A stretch of 64,000 nt of DNA from Bacteroidales bacterium UBA3810 (GCA_002368645.1 DFEE01000003.1:1-64000); one strand, 5' to 3'. Shown: positions 8,652 through 17,105, numbered from the stretch's first letter. Translations and numbers: made by a program. The notes: generated from the sequence alone by a model not told the origin.

Positions 8652-9110
8652 TCATATCTCAACGGGTAACTGGCGGTAGATCGGTTGTGCGAGGGCGGTA
8701 AGGGTGGTGGTGTCCGCTACGCCGGGAATCTGCTGGATCTTCGTGTTCAGCAGACTCAGCAGGTGCTCGTTATCATGGGCATAGACCTTGGCTAAAATAC
8801 CAAAGGCGCCTAATGTGTATTGGGCCTCCACTACCTCGGGAATCTGCTCCAACGCCGCTATCACCTGATTGTACATCGATGCTTTCTCCATCGAGATTCC
8901 GATGTACACGCATAACTGATATCCTAACATCTTAGGCTGTACATGGTAACTGGAACCGGTGATTACCCCATTGTCAAACATCTTCTGAACGCGCTGATGG
9001 ACTGCCGCTCTGCTCACGCCGCATTGCTCCGCTACATCCTTAAACGGGATACGCGCTGACTGGGTTATAATCTTCAGGATTTTACGATCCAACTCGTCTA
9101 TTTTTTCCAT
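8652..9110 (-). CDS. Lrp/AsnC family transcriptional regulator
   Basis: This 152-residue protein starts MEKIDELDRKILKIITQSAR, the usual Lrp/AsnC opening, followed by a winged helix-turn-helix (FKDVAEQCGVSRAAVHQRV, about residues 23-41). A C-terminal RAM-type ligand-binding domain follows. The ATG at 9110 is chosen because the family motif begins there; the frame is open further upstream, but that part covers the promoters. It is probably a DNA-binding oligomer that responds to an amino acid. It is transcribed divergently from the O-methyltransferase from overlapping promoters, so it may regulate itself and that gene. Confidence 0.88.
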   Translation of the reverse strand: MEKIDELDRKILKIITQSARIPFKDVAEQCGVSRAAVHQRVQKMFDNGVITGSSYHVQPKMLGYQLCVYIGISMEKASMYNQVIAALEQIPEVVEAQYTLGAFGILAKVYAHDNEHLLSLLNTKIQQIPGVADTTTLTALAQPIYRQLPVEI

Positions 9111-9139
9111 TATAATAGTAAAATGTTTAAATTCTGGTG

Positions 9140-9170
9140 CAAAGTTAGTACTTTTTTTGCATATATCCAA
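9140..9170 (-). promoter_or_regulatory. Promoter for the Lrp/AsnC gene
   Basis: Minus strand: TAACTTTG at 9140-9147 and TTG at 9168-9170 with 20 bases between. It overlaps the oppositely directed promoter at 9157-9187. Confidence 0.7.
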
Positions 9171-9187
9171 ATTTTTTTGTACTTTTG
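9157..9187 (+). promoter_or_regulatory. Promoter for the O-methyltransferase gene
   Basis: TTG at 9157-9159, 20 bases, then TACTTTTG at 9180-9187, 20 bases upstream of the ATG at 9207. Confidence 0.7.
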
Positions 9188-9206
9188 CAGCAAATTTCTT
9201 TACAAA

Positions 9207-9848
9207 ATGACACTTGAAGAGTATATTTCGGCCCATTCTACACCGGAAGACGAGGTTCTGAGCACCATTACGCGCGACACGCATATACATATATTGAACG
9301 CGCATATGCTGAGCGGGCACGTACAGGGGCGCGCGCTGTCGATGATCAGCCACATGATCAAACCTAAACGTATCCTGGAACTCGGTACCTTCACCGGCTA
9401 CAGTGCCCTCTGTCTGGCGGAAGGACTGGCAGAAGGCGGCAGGCTGATTACCATTGAGCACAACGACGAGTTGGAGGATACCATCCGCCGCAATATAGCC
9501 AAATCGCCCTTGTGCGACAAGATAGAGTTGGTCATCGGTGATGCATTGTCAATTATCAATCAGCAATCACCCATTACCGATTATCCATTCGATCTCGTCT
9601 TCATCGATGCCGACAAACGCCAGTATTCGGCGTATCTCGATGCCGTGTACCCCTTGGTGCCCGTAGGTGGTTTCATCCTGGCGGACAATACCCTTTGGGA
9701 CGGACATATCATTGATCCGGCATACGACCATGACAAACAGACTCTCGGTCTGCGCACCTTCAATGACAAACTGAAAGAGGATGACCGCTTCGAGCAAGTC
9801 ATCCTCCCTTTGCGGGACGGCCTTACGATTATCCGCAAGGTACGTTAA
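9207..9848 (+). CDS. SAM-dependent O-methyltransferase (caffeoyl-CoA OMT-like)
   Basis: This 213-residue class I methyltransferase has a SAM-binding loop RILELGTFTGYSA (about residues 55-67), an acidic ribose-binding segment ITIEHNDEL, and the metal/catalytic region FIDADKRQYSAYLD followed by ILADNTLWDG. These are typical of the small cation-dependent OMT family (TrmR/caffeoyl-CoA OMT-like), which methylates catechols or a tRNA modification. The exact substrate is unclear. The start at 9207 sits just after the promoter. Residues around SIINQQSPITDYP are encoded by a period-7 array, apparently inserted without breaking the frame. Confidence 0.85.
   Translation: MTLEEYISAHSTPEDEVLSTITRDTHIHILNAHMLSGHVQGRALSMISHMIKPKRILELGTFTGYSALCLAEGLAEGGRLITIEHNDELEDTIRRNIAKSPLCDKIELVIGDALSIINQQSPITDYPFDLVFIDADKRQYSAYLDAVYPLVPVGGFILADNTLWDGHIIDPAYDHDKQTLGLRTFNDKLKEDDRFEQVILPLRDGLTIIRKVR
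9545..9590. repeat. Period-7 array inside the O-methyltransferase gene
   Basis: Units attgtca, attatca, atcagca, atcaccc, attaccg, attatcc have a strict 7-base period and encode SIINQQSPITDYP. Confidence 0.6.
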
Positions 9849-9851
9849 CGC

Positions 9852-9870
9852 ATCGTGCATTATGCACGAT
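9852..9870. terminator. Inverted repeat between convergent genes
   Basis: ATCGTGCAT and ATGCACGAT are separated by one base, a near-perfect palindrome between the stop codons of two convergent genes. It could act as a bidirectional terminator with a slightly opened loop, but there is no long T tract. TGCAT/ATGCA also recalls the period-7 array in mnmE. Confidence 0.4.
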
Positions 9871-10373
9871 TACAGTTTCAGCGCTTCCTCCCATGTATAA
9901 TCGCGGTCTTCTGTAGAAGACGGCAGGTATCCCATTTCCTCTTGGGCTTTCGCCTGCGGGAAGGTGAAATACGTGCAAACGCACTCGCAGAGCAGTTCGC
10001 CCCCGGCGGAATAGATTTCGCCTTGTACGATAGCCACGTTCCGGTGCATCTCTTTCAAGTACCCGCGCAGTTTGATATATTCCTGCAGGGTGGAGACCGG
10101 TTTGTGGTAGCGCATCTCCATTTTGGCGGTAACTCCGGCTGTCTTCAGCTTATGGAAAACCACCCATCCGCACACTTCGTCCAACAGCACCGCCTGCACA
10201 CCGCCGTGGAGCGTATTGATCCACGACTGGTGGTTCTGCGTCGGCCGCCAGATAGAGATGATGTCGTCGCCGTCCTCGAAGAACCGCATCCGCGTTCCTA
10301 TCGGGTTGTCAGGACTACAACCGAAACAGTTGTACTCCTTCATTTGTGTCCAGGGATTGATAATCCGTTTCAT
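9870..10373 (-). CDS. PaaI-type hotdog thioesterase
   Basis: This 167-residue protein has the hotdog-fold core of the PaaI/acyl-CoA thioesterase family: HGGVQAVLLDEVCGWVVFH, with the HGG and the acidic residue that lines the active site, then MEMRYHKPVSTLQEYIKLRG. It probably hydrolyses an acyl-CoA or acyl-ACP thioester in the cytoplasm. The unusual N-terminus (YNCFGCSPDNPIGTRMRFFE) has a CxGC-like motif seen in one PaaI subgroup. Its start overlaps the stop of the CobW-like gene as ATGA. Confidence 0.82.
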   Translation of the reverse strand: MKRIINPWTQMKEYNCFGCSPDNPIGTRMRFFEDGDDIISIWRPTQNHQSWINTLHGGVQAVLLDEVCGWVVFHKLKTAGVTAKMEMRYHKPVSTLQEYIKLRGYLKEMHRNVAIVQGEIYSAGGELLCECVCTYFTFPQAKAQEEMGYLPSSTEDRDYTWEEALKL

Positions 10374-11572
10374 TGCAAACAGTTGTCCAAGGCGTCCGTA
10401 ATGGCTTTCTTATTTAGATGCTGGCCGATGAATACCAGTTTCTGCATACGGTCTCCGTACTGGTCGTCCCAGTCTTTCTGCAGTTGCGGGTCGTCCGCCA
10501 TCAGTTGCATCAGTTCCTCTTTGGGCATTGTGGCAAACCATTCTCCCGCCTTGCGCAGATTGAACTGCTTTCCCGCCTGCTCGAAGAGATAGCACATGTC
10601 GTACTCCTCTGCAAAATAGCACATACCCTTGCAACGGATGACATTCTTCGGCCAATGTGCAGCTACGAACTCGTCAAACAGCCCGAGGTCAAACGGGCGC
10701 CGTGCATAATAGACAAAGGTCTCAATGCCGAACTCCGCCAGGTGGTCATGCTCGCCATGCTCATGGTCGTGATCATGGTGATGATGCTCATGCTCGTGCT
10801 CCTCATCATCGTCGTCATCGTCATCATGATGGTGGCGTGCATCCTCTACTTCCTGGATCCAGGTAGCCGAAGTAGCCGTCTTGTCGAAGTCAAACATCTT
10901 CGTATTGAGGAGCAGTTCCAAATCCACATCGCAGTAGTTCGTTTCGATGATTTGCGCGGTGGGCTGGATAGCACGAATGATAGACTTGATACGCGCAAGC
11001 TCCTCTTCGCTTACTTCCGCAGCCTTGTTCAGCAATACTATATTGCAGAACTCGATCTGCTCGATTACCAGTGCCGCGAGGTCTTCTTCCTTCGGCACAT
11101 AGTGCGCTAATTGCTCGCCGCCATCAAACTCATCGCGTATGCGCAGTGCATCTACGACTGAGCAGATACAATCCAGAACGGGCATGCCGTCTTGGGCAAA
11201 CTGCGGTACCATCTGCGGGTACGAACAGATCGTCTGGGCAATCGGGGCAGGCTCGCAGATACCGGATGCCTCGATGACGATATAGTCGTATGTTTTCTGC
11301 GCGGCCAGATCGTGCAACTGATTGATCAGGTCGGTCTGGAGTGTGCAGCAGATACAACCGTTCTGCAGGGCTACCAGCGAGTCGTCTTTCTGACTCACCA
11401 CCCCGCCCTGCTGAATCAGCGAAGCGTCTATATTCACCTCGCCGATGTCATTGACAATGACCGCAAAACGAATACCTTTCTTATTCGTCAGGATGCGGTT
11501 GAGAAGTGTTGTCTTGCCGCTTCCGAGATAACCGGTAAGCAGCAAGACAGGTATTTTATTTATTTCTTTCAT
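10370..11572 (-). CDS. CobW/YjiA/ZNG1 family G3E GTPase (putative metallochaperone)
   Basis: This 400-residue cytoplasmic GTPase has the Walker A GYLGSGKTTLL (residues 14-24), the family metal-binding NGCICCTL (Cys73, Cys75, Cys76), and a CobW C-terminal domain. Between the domains is a very His/Asp/Glu-rich stretch (about residues 247-278) with runs of seven Asp and repeated His, a likely metal store or sensor. G3E proteins insert Zn, Co or Ni into client proteins; the client is unknown. It lies between the DUF2723 and thioesterase genes with ATGA overlaps on both sides. Confidence 0.88.
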   Translation of the reverse strand: MKEINKIPVLLLTGYLGSGKTTLLNRILTNKKGIRFAVIVNDIGEVNIDASLIQQGGVVSQKDDSLVALQNGCICCTLQTDLINQLHDLAAQKTYDYIVIEASGICEPAPIAQTICSYPQMVPQFAQDGMPVLDCICSVVDALRIRDEFDGGEQLAHYVPKEEDLAALVIEQIEFCNIVLLNKAAEVSEEELARIKSIIRAIQPTAQIIETNYCDVDLELLLNTKMFDFDKTATSATWIQEVEDARHHHDDDDDDDEEHEHEHHHHDHDHEHGEHDHLAEFGIETFVYYARRPFDLGLFDEFVAAHWPKNVIRCKGMCYFAEEYDMCYLFEQAGKQFNLRKAGEWFATMPKEELMQLMADDPQLQKDWDDQYGDRMQKLVFIGQHLNKKAITDALDNCLQ

Positions 11573-14500
11573 CTTGCAAACGCGGCATAGTCGCCGTAAT
11601 ATTTGTCTATTAATTCTGTCTGGTGATACCGCTCGCAGGTCTGCAGCACATAACCGAGGATGGCACCTTCGCGGTTCGTCGTGCTCTCCATCAGCGCACG
11701 CTGTCTCCTGTCAAGCGATGCCGCAAAACGCAGGTACTCAACGCTGGTCTGGGCCACCTTGTCCATGATGGCGAGAGCCTTCTCGTCCTCGCCGAGCATG
11801 AAATACATGCTTGCCATCGAAGCGGAAGTATAGTCGTACGGGACATTGCAACCCGGCAGCTGCTCCTCTGCGTAATCAAGCACTTCTTTGGCTTTCTCGC
11901 GCTGGTTCTCGCGGATGAGTTGCTCCGCCAGTTGTGCGAACATCATCCGGTGCGTACGGCACATGCGCATCAGGTTCTCGTCGATATAGATGCCGGGGAT
12001 ATTCATGTTGCCGAACTTGAACTTGTGCATCATGTTCTCATACATCTTCTCACTGTTGACGCGCGGCTGACCATCCGCACTGCGAACCGGTGTGATTTGG
12101 TATGCCAGACCCGTCAGTTCCATGTACGGCTCCAGACCGAGATAATAATCGTTGCCCACGGTCGCGCAGAAATACATCGGACGCTTCCATTGGTTGGAGG
12201 ACAGCATTTCCATGATCATCATCTCCGAGCGCGTGTACATCCTTTTCTTGCGGAAATTGATCTGTCCGCCGTCCGGTGTCTCCACGTACAGCTGGTCGGA
12301 AGGCAGGTAGTTATCGCCCTCGCGTGTCTTGGTACGCGGATCGTCCGAACGCAGGAAATTGAACGCTTTTTCTACGCTTATCGGTTGTCCCAAACGGTTA
12401 TCGACACGCGCAATCTCATTCTTGCCGGGCATGAAATCCTTGTATTCCCAACTGATCGGAAGGGCCTGCGACTCGTAGTACGGACGTTTCATCTGGGATA
12501 TATACCAGTCGGTCTGCAGATAGCTCAGGTTGCAAACCCGGATGTCCGTTCCGACTTCCTCCACCTCCTGATTGTACCAGAGGGGGAAGGTGTCGTTGTC
12601 ACCGTTGGAGAAGAGGATCGCCTGCGTCTCGCAGGACTTGAGGTAGTTGGCTCCGAAGTCGCGGCAGGAGTAGCGCTGCGAGCGGTCGTGGTCATCCCAG
12701 TTCTGCTGCGCCATCAACGCCGGCACACCCAGACACACTAACGAAACAACAACAGCCACCATGGTTTGTATGCTTTCGACTTTCGACTCCTGGCTTTCGA
12801 CTTTCGACTTTCTACTTTCTACTACCCCGTTGATCCAGTCTATGATGGCGAGCACGCCCAGACCGATCCAGATACAGAAAGCATAGAACGAGCCCGCGTA
12901 CGCGTAGTCACGCTCGCGCGGTTGATAAGGTGTCTGGTTCAGATAAATCACGATTGCCAGACCCGTCAGGAAGAACAGCAGGAAGGTCAGGGTGAAATTC
13001 TCCCAGCCTACCGCCTTGCCCTCCTTGTCTTTCTTGCCGCACTGCCATACGATACCGATGATACCTAACAGCAGCGGCAGGAAATAATAGACGTTATGGC
13101 CTTTGTTCTCCTTCAGTTCGGTCGGCAGCAGACTCTGGTCACCGAGCATCGCGTTGTCAATGAACGGGATACCGCTGATCCAGTTGCCTTTCGTTATATC
13201 GCCGTAGCTCTGCAGGTCGTTCTGTCTGCCCGCAAAATTCCACATGAAATACCGCCAGTACATGAAGTTCACCTGATACCGGAAGAAGAAGCGCATGTTC
13301 TCCGCGAAGGTCGGGCAGTACTCCGTTTTCTGCTGGCCGCAGTAGTCGTAACGCACCCGTTTGCCTTTCACGTCCGCCCACTCTTTATAGGCGCTTATAT
13401 GGCTTCCCTGACTGGAGTACATACGCGGGAAAAGCATGCAGAACTGTGGCATGTACTTGTAGCTCGTCTTGTAGCCGGTGATCACATAACGGTCTTTCTC
13501 TCCTTCTTTCTTAGGAGCCGGGGCATACTGCGCATGCCCCTGTTTCTCCACGGGGACACACATGTTGCCTTCCACACGCAGCTCCACCGGGGCGTTGTAG
13601 GTCTGTCCGTAGAAAAGCGGACGGTCGCCGTATTGCTCGCGGTTGAGATAATACTTCAGGCTGAACACATTATCCGGGCTGTTCTGGTCCATCGGAGTGT
13701 CGGCCGCCGAACGGATGACGAGAGCCGCATACGAACTGTAACCGACGAGGATGACCGTCAGCATCAGCGTAGCCGTATTAAGCCACCGCCACAACTGACG
13801 GCGGTCGTCTCTTGTCTTTTGACTTTCGACTTTTGACTTGGTATAAACAATAGCCCAGACGAGCAATGCGGCAATCAGCACAAGACACACCGCCAGACCC
13901 GTATTGAACGGACATCCGAACACATTGACGAACAGCAGCTCGAACCAGCCGATCAGAGTCGGCACGCCCGGGATGATGCCGTACAGGATAACCAGCAGTA
14001 CGGCGCACGACGCCAAGAAGGCGTAAATCATTCCCTTCCACGAAAACTCGTACTTGCGGAAATAATACACCAACCCGATTGCCGGTATTGTCAGCAGGTT
14101 CAGCAGGTGTACGCCGATACTCAGACCCATCAGGTAGGCGATCGCTATCAGCCACCGGTCACTGCCCTCTTCGTCCGCCTGCTCGTCCCATTTGAGTATC
14201 AGCCAGAACACAACAGCCGTGAACAGCGACGAAGACGCATACACCTCGCCCTCTACCGCCGAGAACCAGAACGTGTCGCTGAACGTGTATGCCAGCGCAC
14301 CTACCGCTCCTGCGCCTAAGATTCCTATTCCCTGCCATAAATCCATCTGACGGCTTTCGACTTTCGACTTTGGACTTTCGACTAATTTCCTCGCCAACGC
14401 CGTGATCGTCCAGAAGAGGAACAGAATCGTAAACGCACTCGCCAGTGCAGATAGTGCATTCACACACATCGCCACATGCGCCGTGTCAGAGGCAAAGAGA

Positions 14501-14694
14501 CTGAAGAAATGCCCCATGAGCATGAAGAACGGTGCTCCGGGGGGGTGACCTACGTCTAATTTCCAGGCGCTTGAGATGAACTCACCGCAGTCCCAGAAGG
14601 AGGCAGTGGGTTCCATCGTCAGGAGATACGTTGCCGCTGCGATGGCAAACACCATCCATCCGCACACCGTATTCCAAAGTTTAAAATTTTTCAT
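11569..14694 (-). CDS. DUF2723 family multi-pass membrane protein
   Basis: This 1041-residue inner-membrane protein begins with the family signature ASFWDCGEFISSAWKLDVGH followed by PPGAP. Many transmembrane helices follow, then a large soluble C-terminal region with tetratricopeptide-like content. DUF2723 proteins are widespread in Bacteroidetes and resemble GT-C type glycosyltransferases acting with polyprenyl-linked sugars; the reaction here is inference. The start at 14694 is chosen because 27 further in-frame codons run through the promoter. Three loops carry inserted SKVES repeats encoded by period-7 arrays (12772-12827, 13810-13841, 14351-14385). The first gene of an ATGA-coupled trio. 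Confidence 0.85.
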   Translation of the reverse strand: MKNFKLWNTVCGWMVFAIAAATYLLTMEPTASFWDCGEFISSAWKLDVGHPPGAPFFMLMGHFFSLFASDTAHVAMCVNALSALASAFTILFLFWTITALARKLVESPKSKVESRQMDLWQGIGILGAGAVGALAYTFSDTFWFSAVEGEVYASSSLFTAVVFWLILKWDEQADEEGSDRWLIAIAYLMGLSIGVHLLNLLTIPAIGLVYYFRKYEFSWKGMIYAFLASCAVLLVILYGIIPGVPTLIGWFELLFVNVFGCPFNTGLAVCLVLIAALLVWAIVYTKSKVESQKTRDDRRQLWRWLNTATLMLTVILVGYSSYAALVIRSAADTPMDQNSPDNVFSLKYYLNREQYGDRPLFYGQTYNAPVELRVEGNMCVPVEKQGHAQYAPAPKKEGEKDRYVITGYKTSYKYMPQFCMLFPRMYSSQGSHISAYKEWADVKGKRVRYDYCGQQKTEYCPTFAENMRFFFRYQVNFMYWRYFMWNFAGRQNDLQSYGDITKGNWISGIPFIDNAMLGDQSLLPTELKENKGHNVYYFLPLLLGIIGIVWQCGKKDKEGKAVGWENFTLTFLLFFLTGLAIVIYLNQTPYQPRERDYAYAGSFYAFCIWIGLGVLAIIDWINGVVESRKSKVESQESKVESIQTMVAVVVSLVCLGVPALMAQQNWDDHDRSQRYSCRDFGANYLKSCETQAILFSNGDNDTFPLWYNQEVEEVGTDIRVCNLSYLQTDWYISQMKRPYYESQALPISWEYKDFMPGKNEIARVDNRLGQPISVEKAFNFLRSDDPRTKTREGDNYLPSDQLYVETPDGGQINFRKKRMYTRSEMMIMEMLSSNQWKRPMYFCATVGNDYYLGLEPYMELTGLAYQITPVRSADGQPRVNSEKMYENMMHKFKFGNMNIPGIYIDENLMRMCRTHRMMFAQLAEQLIRENQREKAKEVLDYAEEQLPGCNVPYDYTSASMASMYFMLGEDEKALAIMDKVAQTSVEYLRFAASLDRRQRALMESTTNREGAILGYVLQTCERYHQTELIDKYYGDYAAFAR
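12772..12827. repeat. Period-7 array in DUF2723 (third loop)
   Basis: Units gctttcg, actttcg, actcctg, gctttcg, actttcg, actttct, actttct. In the minus-strand gene this reads RKSKVESQESKVES between two membrane helices. Confidence 0.7.
13810..13841. repeat. Period-7 array in DUF2723 (second loop)
   Basis: Units tcttgtc, ttttgac, tttcgac, ttttgac. It encodes TKSKVESQKT in a hydrophilic loop. Confidence 0.6.
14351..14385. repeat. Period-7 array in DUF2723 (first loop)
   Basis: Units cggcttt, cgacttt, cgacttt, ggacttt, cgactaa. It encodes VESPKSKVES in the loop before the helix starting LWQGIGILG. Confidence 0.65.
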
Positions 14695-14744
14695 TCTTTC
14701 TATTGATTTATATGTAAAAGTCCGTTTTAGGGCAAAATCGGGCG

Positions 14745-14775
14745 CAAAGGTACAAAAAAAAAATGATATATGCAA
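14745..14775 (-). promoter_or_regulatory. Promoter for the DUF2723-CobW-thioesterase operon
   Basis: Minus strand: TACCTTTG at 14745-14752 and TTG (in TTGCATATAT) at 14773-14775, 20 bases apart. Confidence 0.75.
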
Positions 14776-14844
14776 GCAGCGGGTGCCAAATTCCCTACTG
14801 ACGGGTCTAAAAACATCACTACATTAAAAAAAATGCGCGCACAC

Positions 14845-14875
14845 TTGCATATATGAAAAAATTATTGTAACTTTG
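14845..14875 (+). promoter_or_regulatory. Promoter at the head of the polysaccharide locus
   Basis: TTG (TTGCATATAT) at 14845-14847, 20 bases, TAACTTTG at 14868-14875. It drives the first nucleotide-sugar dehydrogenase gene at 14932 and perhaps the whole locus. Confidence 0.75.
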
Positions 14876-14931
14876 CACGCTTTTTTGTAAAACGTAAAAA
14901 TACTCATTGTGTATTATTAACTCACACTTGC

Positions 14932-15687
14932 ATGATTAACGTTGGAATTATCGGATGCGGCTTCGTTGGAGGAGCCCTCAAAAACTGGTTGGAGAACAAT
15001 AACCCGGATTGCAAACTGTTCATCTCTGACCCCTACAAGGGCTATAATGATGACCTGAGCAAGATTGACATTGCTTTCTTGCAGATTCATGTCCCTACGG
15101 AAGAGGACGGCACGCAGGACCTGACGCTCATGAAAGAGCTCATCACCAACCTGCCGGACGTGCCGGTTTTTGTCCGCACAACGATCCTGCCGGGCACCAG
15201 CGAGCGCCTTTCCAAAGAGACCGGACACCAGGTTTGCTACATGCCCGAGTTCCTCACCGAGCGCACGTTCATTGAGGACTTCAATAAACAGACGATGGTC
15301 TTCACCGGCGCGCAGGAGTTGCTGACCAAGATCTTTGTCGGCAAGAAGTTTACCGTCATGACACCTCTGGAGGCGGAGCTGACCAAGTACATGCACAATG
15401 TCTTCGGCGCCTACAAAGTGACGTACTTCAATGCCTGCCGCGAGTATTGCGAGCAGATGGGAGCCGACTGGCGCAAGGTACACACCGGTATCCTGCTATC
15501 CGGCTATATCAACGACACCCACACTTACGTCCCCGGCCCGGACGGTAAGTTCGGCTACGGCGGCAAGTGCTTCCCGAAGGATGTCAATGCCTTTGCCAAG
15601 ATGACGGAAGGCACACCGCTTGGCACACTTTTGGAGCACCTCCACGAACTCAACGTCCACTTCCGCGGCGTCGAGGAACACATCTAA
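14932..15687 (+). CDS. Short UDP-glucose/GDP-mannose dehydrogenase-like protein
   Basis: This 251-residue protein has the NAD-binding opening VGIIGCGFVGGAL (residues 4-16), the central helical domain, and the catalytic cysteine motif FGYGGKCFPKD near residue 205. It stops soon after, so it lacks the C-terminal UDP-sugar-binding domain of the usual 390-450-residue enzymes. It could be a genuinely short family member, or may need the full-length dehydrogenase encoded next to it. It is the first gene of the polysaccharide locus. Confidence 0.75.
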   Translation: MINVGIIGCGFVGGALKNWLENNNPDCKLFISDPYKGYNDDLSKIDIAFLQIHVPTEEDGTQDLTLMKELITNLPDVPVFVRTTILPGTSERLSKETGHQVCYMPEFLTERTFIEDFNKQTMVFTGAQELLTKIFVGKKFTVMTPLEAELTKYMHNVFGAYKVTYFNACREYCEQMGADWRKVHTGILLSGYINDTHTYVPGPDGKFGYGGKCFPKDVNAFAKMTEGTPLGTLLEHLHELNVHFRGVEEHI

Positions 15688-15721
15688 AACCACCTTGATA
15701 GCAGTCTTACCGCTGTCAAAC

Positions 15722-15798
15722 ACGACAACGAGACGACAACGAGACGTAAACGACACGTAATCGAATCGGAGGAACATCGGAACGACATCGGTACAAAG
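15722..15798. repeat. Period-11 array between the two dehydrogenase genes
   Basis: Seven 11-base units run in phase: acgacaacgag, acgacaacgag, acgtaaacgac, acgtaatcgaa, tcggaggaaca, tcggaacgaca, tcggtacaaag. The array fills most of the 126-base spacer. The related reverse-complement array lies at 60842-60885. Confidence 0.7.
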
Positions 15799-15813
15799 TA
15801 ATAAGGAAACAAA

Positions 15814-17052
15814 ATGAAAATAGCAGTAGCAGGAACAGGATACGTCGGCCTCAGCATTGCCACTCTTCTGGCGCAACATAATGAGGTGACAGCGGTGGAC
15901 ATCATCCCGGAGAAAGTGGAGATGATCAACCGCCGTCAGTCGCCCATCCAGGACGAGTATATCGAGCGCTACCTCGCCGAGAAAGAACTCCACCTCAAGG
16001 CAACGCTTGATGCCGAATCTGCCTACAGAAACGCAGAGTATGTCGTCATTGCCGCGCCGACCAACTATGACAGCCGGCTCAATTATTTCGACACCTCCGC
16101 CGTGGAGAACGTCATTGAGACCGTTCTTCGCGTCAATCCGGAAGCCATCATGGTCATCAAATCGACCATCCCTGTCGGCTACACCGAATCAATACGCAAG
16201 AAATACAACTGCGGCAATATCCTCTTCTCGCCGGAGTTTCTGCGTGAGAGCAAAGCCCTCTACGACAACCTCTACCCGTCCCGCATCATCGTCGGAACGG
16301 TTATGAGCGACGAGCGTCTGGTCCAAGCAGCGGAGCGTTTTGCCGCCTTGCTCAAACAAGGTGCGCTCAAACAGGACATCGAGACCCGCATCATGGGACT
16401 CACGGAGGCGGAAGCGGTCAAGCTCTTTGCCAACACCTATCTGGCGCTGCGTGTCAGCTATTTCAACGAACTGGACACCTACGCGGAGATGAAAGGTCTC
16501 AACACCCGTGACATCATCGACGGCGTGTGTCTGGATCCGCGCATCGGTACCCACTACAACAACCCTTCCTTCGGCTACGGCGGTTACTGCCTGCCCAAGG
16601 ACACCAAGCAGCTCTTGGCGAACTATCAGGACGTGCCGGAGAACCTCATCGAGGCGATTGTGGAGTCCAACCGCACCCGCAAGGACTTCATCGCCGACCG
16701 CGTCTTGGCGAAAGCTGGCTACTACGACTACTACAACAACGGCCAGTACAACGCCTCAGAGGAGCACCCGTGCGTCATCGGTGTTTATCGCCTGACCATG
16801 AAATCCAACAGCGATAACTTCCGCCAGTCCTCCATTCAAGGGATCATGAAACGCGTCAAAGCCAAAGGTGCCCAGGTCATCATTTACGAGCCCACCCTTG
16901 AAAACGGCACAACCTTTTTTGGCAGCGAAGTAGTCAACAACCTTGCGCAGTTCAAACTTCGCAGCCAGGCCATCATCGCCAACCGCTACGATTCCGTCCT
17001 TGACGATGTCGCCGACAAAGTCTATACCCGTGACCTCTTCCGCCGCGACTAA
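15814..17052 (+). CDS. ugd: UDP-glucose 6-dehydrogenase
   Basis: This cytoplasmic enzyme oxidises UDP-glucose to UDP-glucuronate with two NAD. Its 412 residues are full length for the family. Visible are AVAGTGYVGLSIA (NAD binding, residues 4-16), the conserved IKSTIPVGYT and SPEFLRESKALYD, and the catalytic cysteine motif FGYGGYCLPKD near residue 255. Then comes the C-terminal UDP-binding domain (YRLTMKSNSDNFRQSS). A purine-rich ribosome site (aaggaaac) precedes the ATG. It supplies a uronic acid precursor for the polysaccharide. Confidence 0.9.
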   Translation: MKIAVAGTGYVGLSIATLLAQHNEVTAVDIIPEKVEMINRRQSPIQDEYIERYLAEKELHLKATLDAESAYRNAEYVVIAAPTNYDSRLNYFDTSAVENVIETVLRVNPEAIMVIKSTIPVGYTESIRKKYNCGNILFSPEFLRESKALYDNLYPSRIIVGTVMSDERLVQAAERFAALLKQGALKQDIETRIMGLTEAEAVKLFANTYLALRVSYFNELDTYAEMKGLNTRDIIDGVCLDPRIGTHYNNPSFGYGGYCLPKDTKQLLANYQDVPENLIEAIVESNRTRKDFIADRVLAKAGYYDYYNNGQYNASEEHPCVIGVYRLTMKSNSDNFRQSSIQGIMKRVKAKGAQVIIYEPTLENGTTFFGSEVVNNLAQFKLRSQAIIANRYDSVLDDVADKVYTRDLFRRD

Positions 17053-17105
17053 TCATCTTTCAAACTATCGGCGTGAACACCGTGTCAACAAACACATAGA
17101 ACAAT

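Noticed and set aside
8652..9461. An N-terminally longer form of the Lrp/AsnC protein
   Set aside because: The extra 117 codons run through both divergent promoters and into the O-methyltransferase gene; family homology begins at the ATG at 9110.
11623..12741. A 372-codon plus-strand open frame opposite the DUF2723 gene
   Set aside because: Antisense shadow of a recognised gene, with no promoter or ribosome site.
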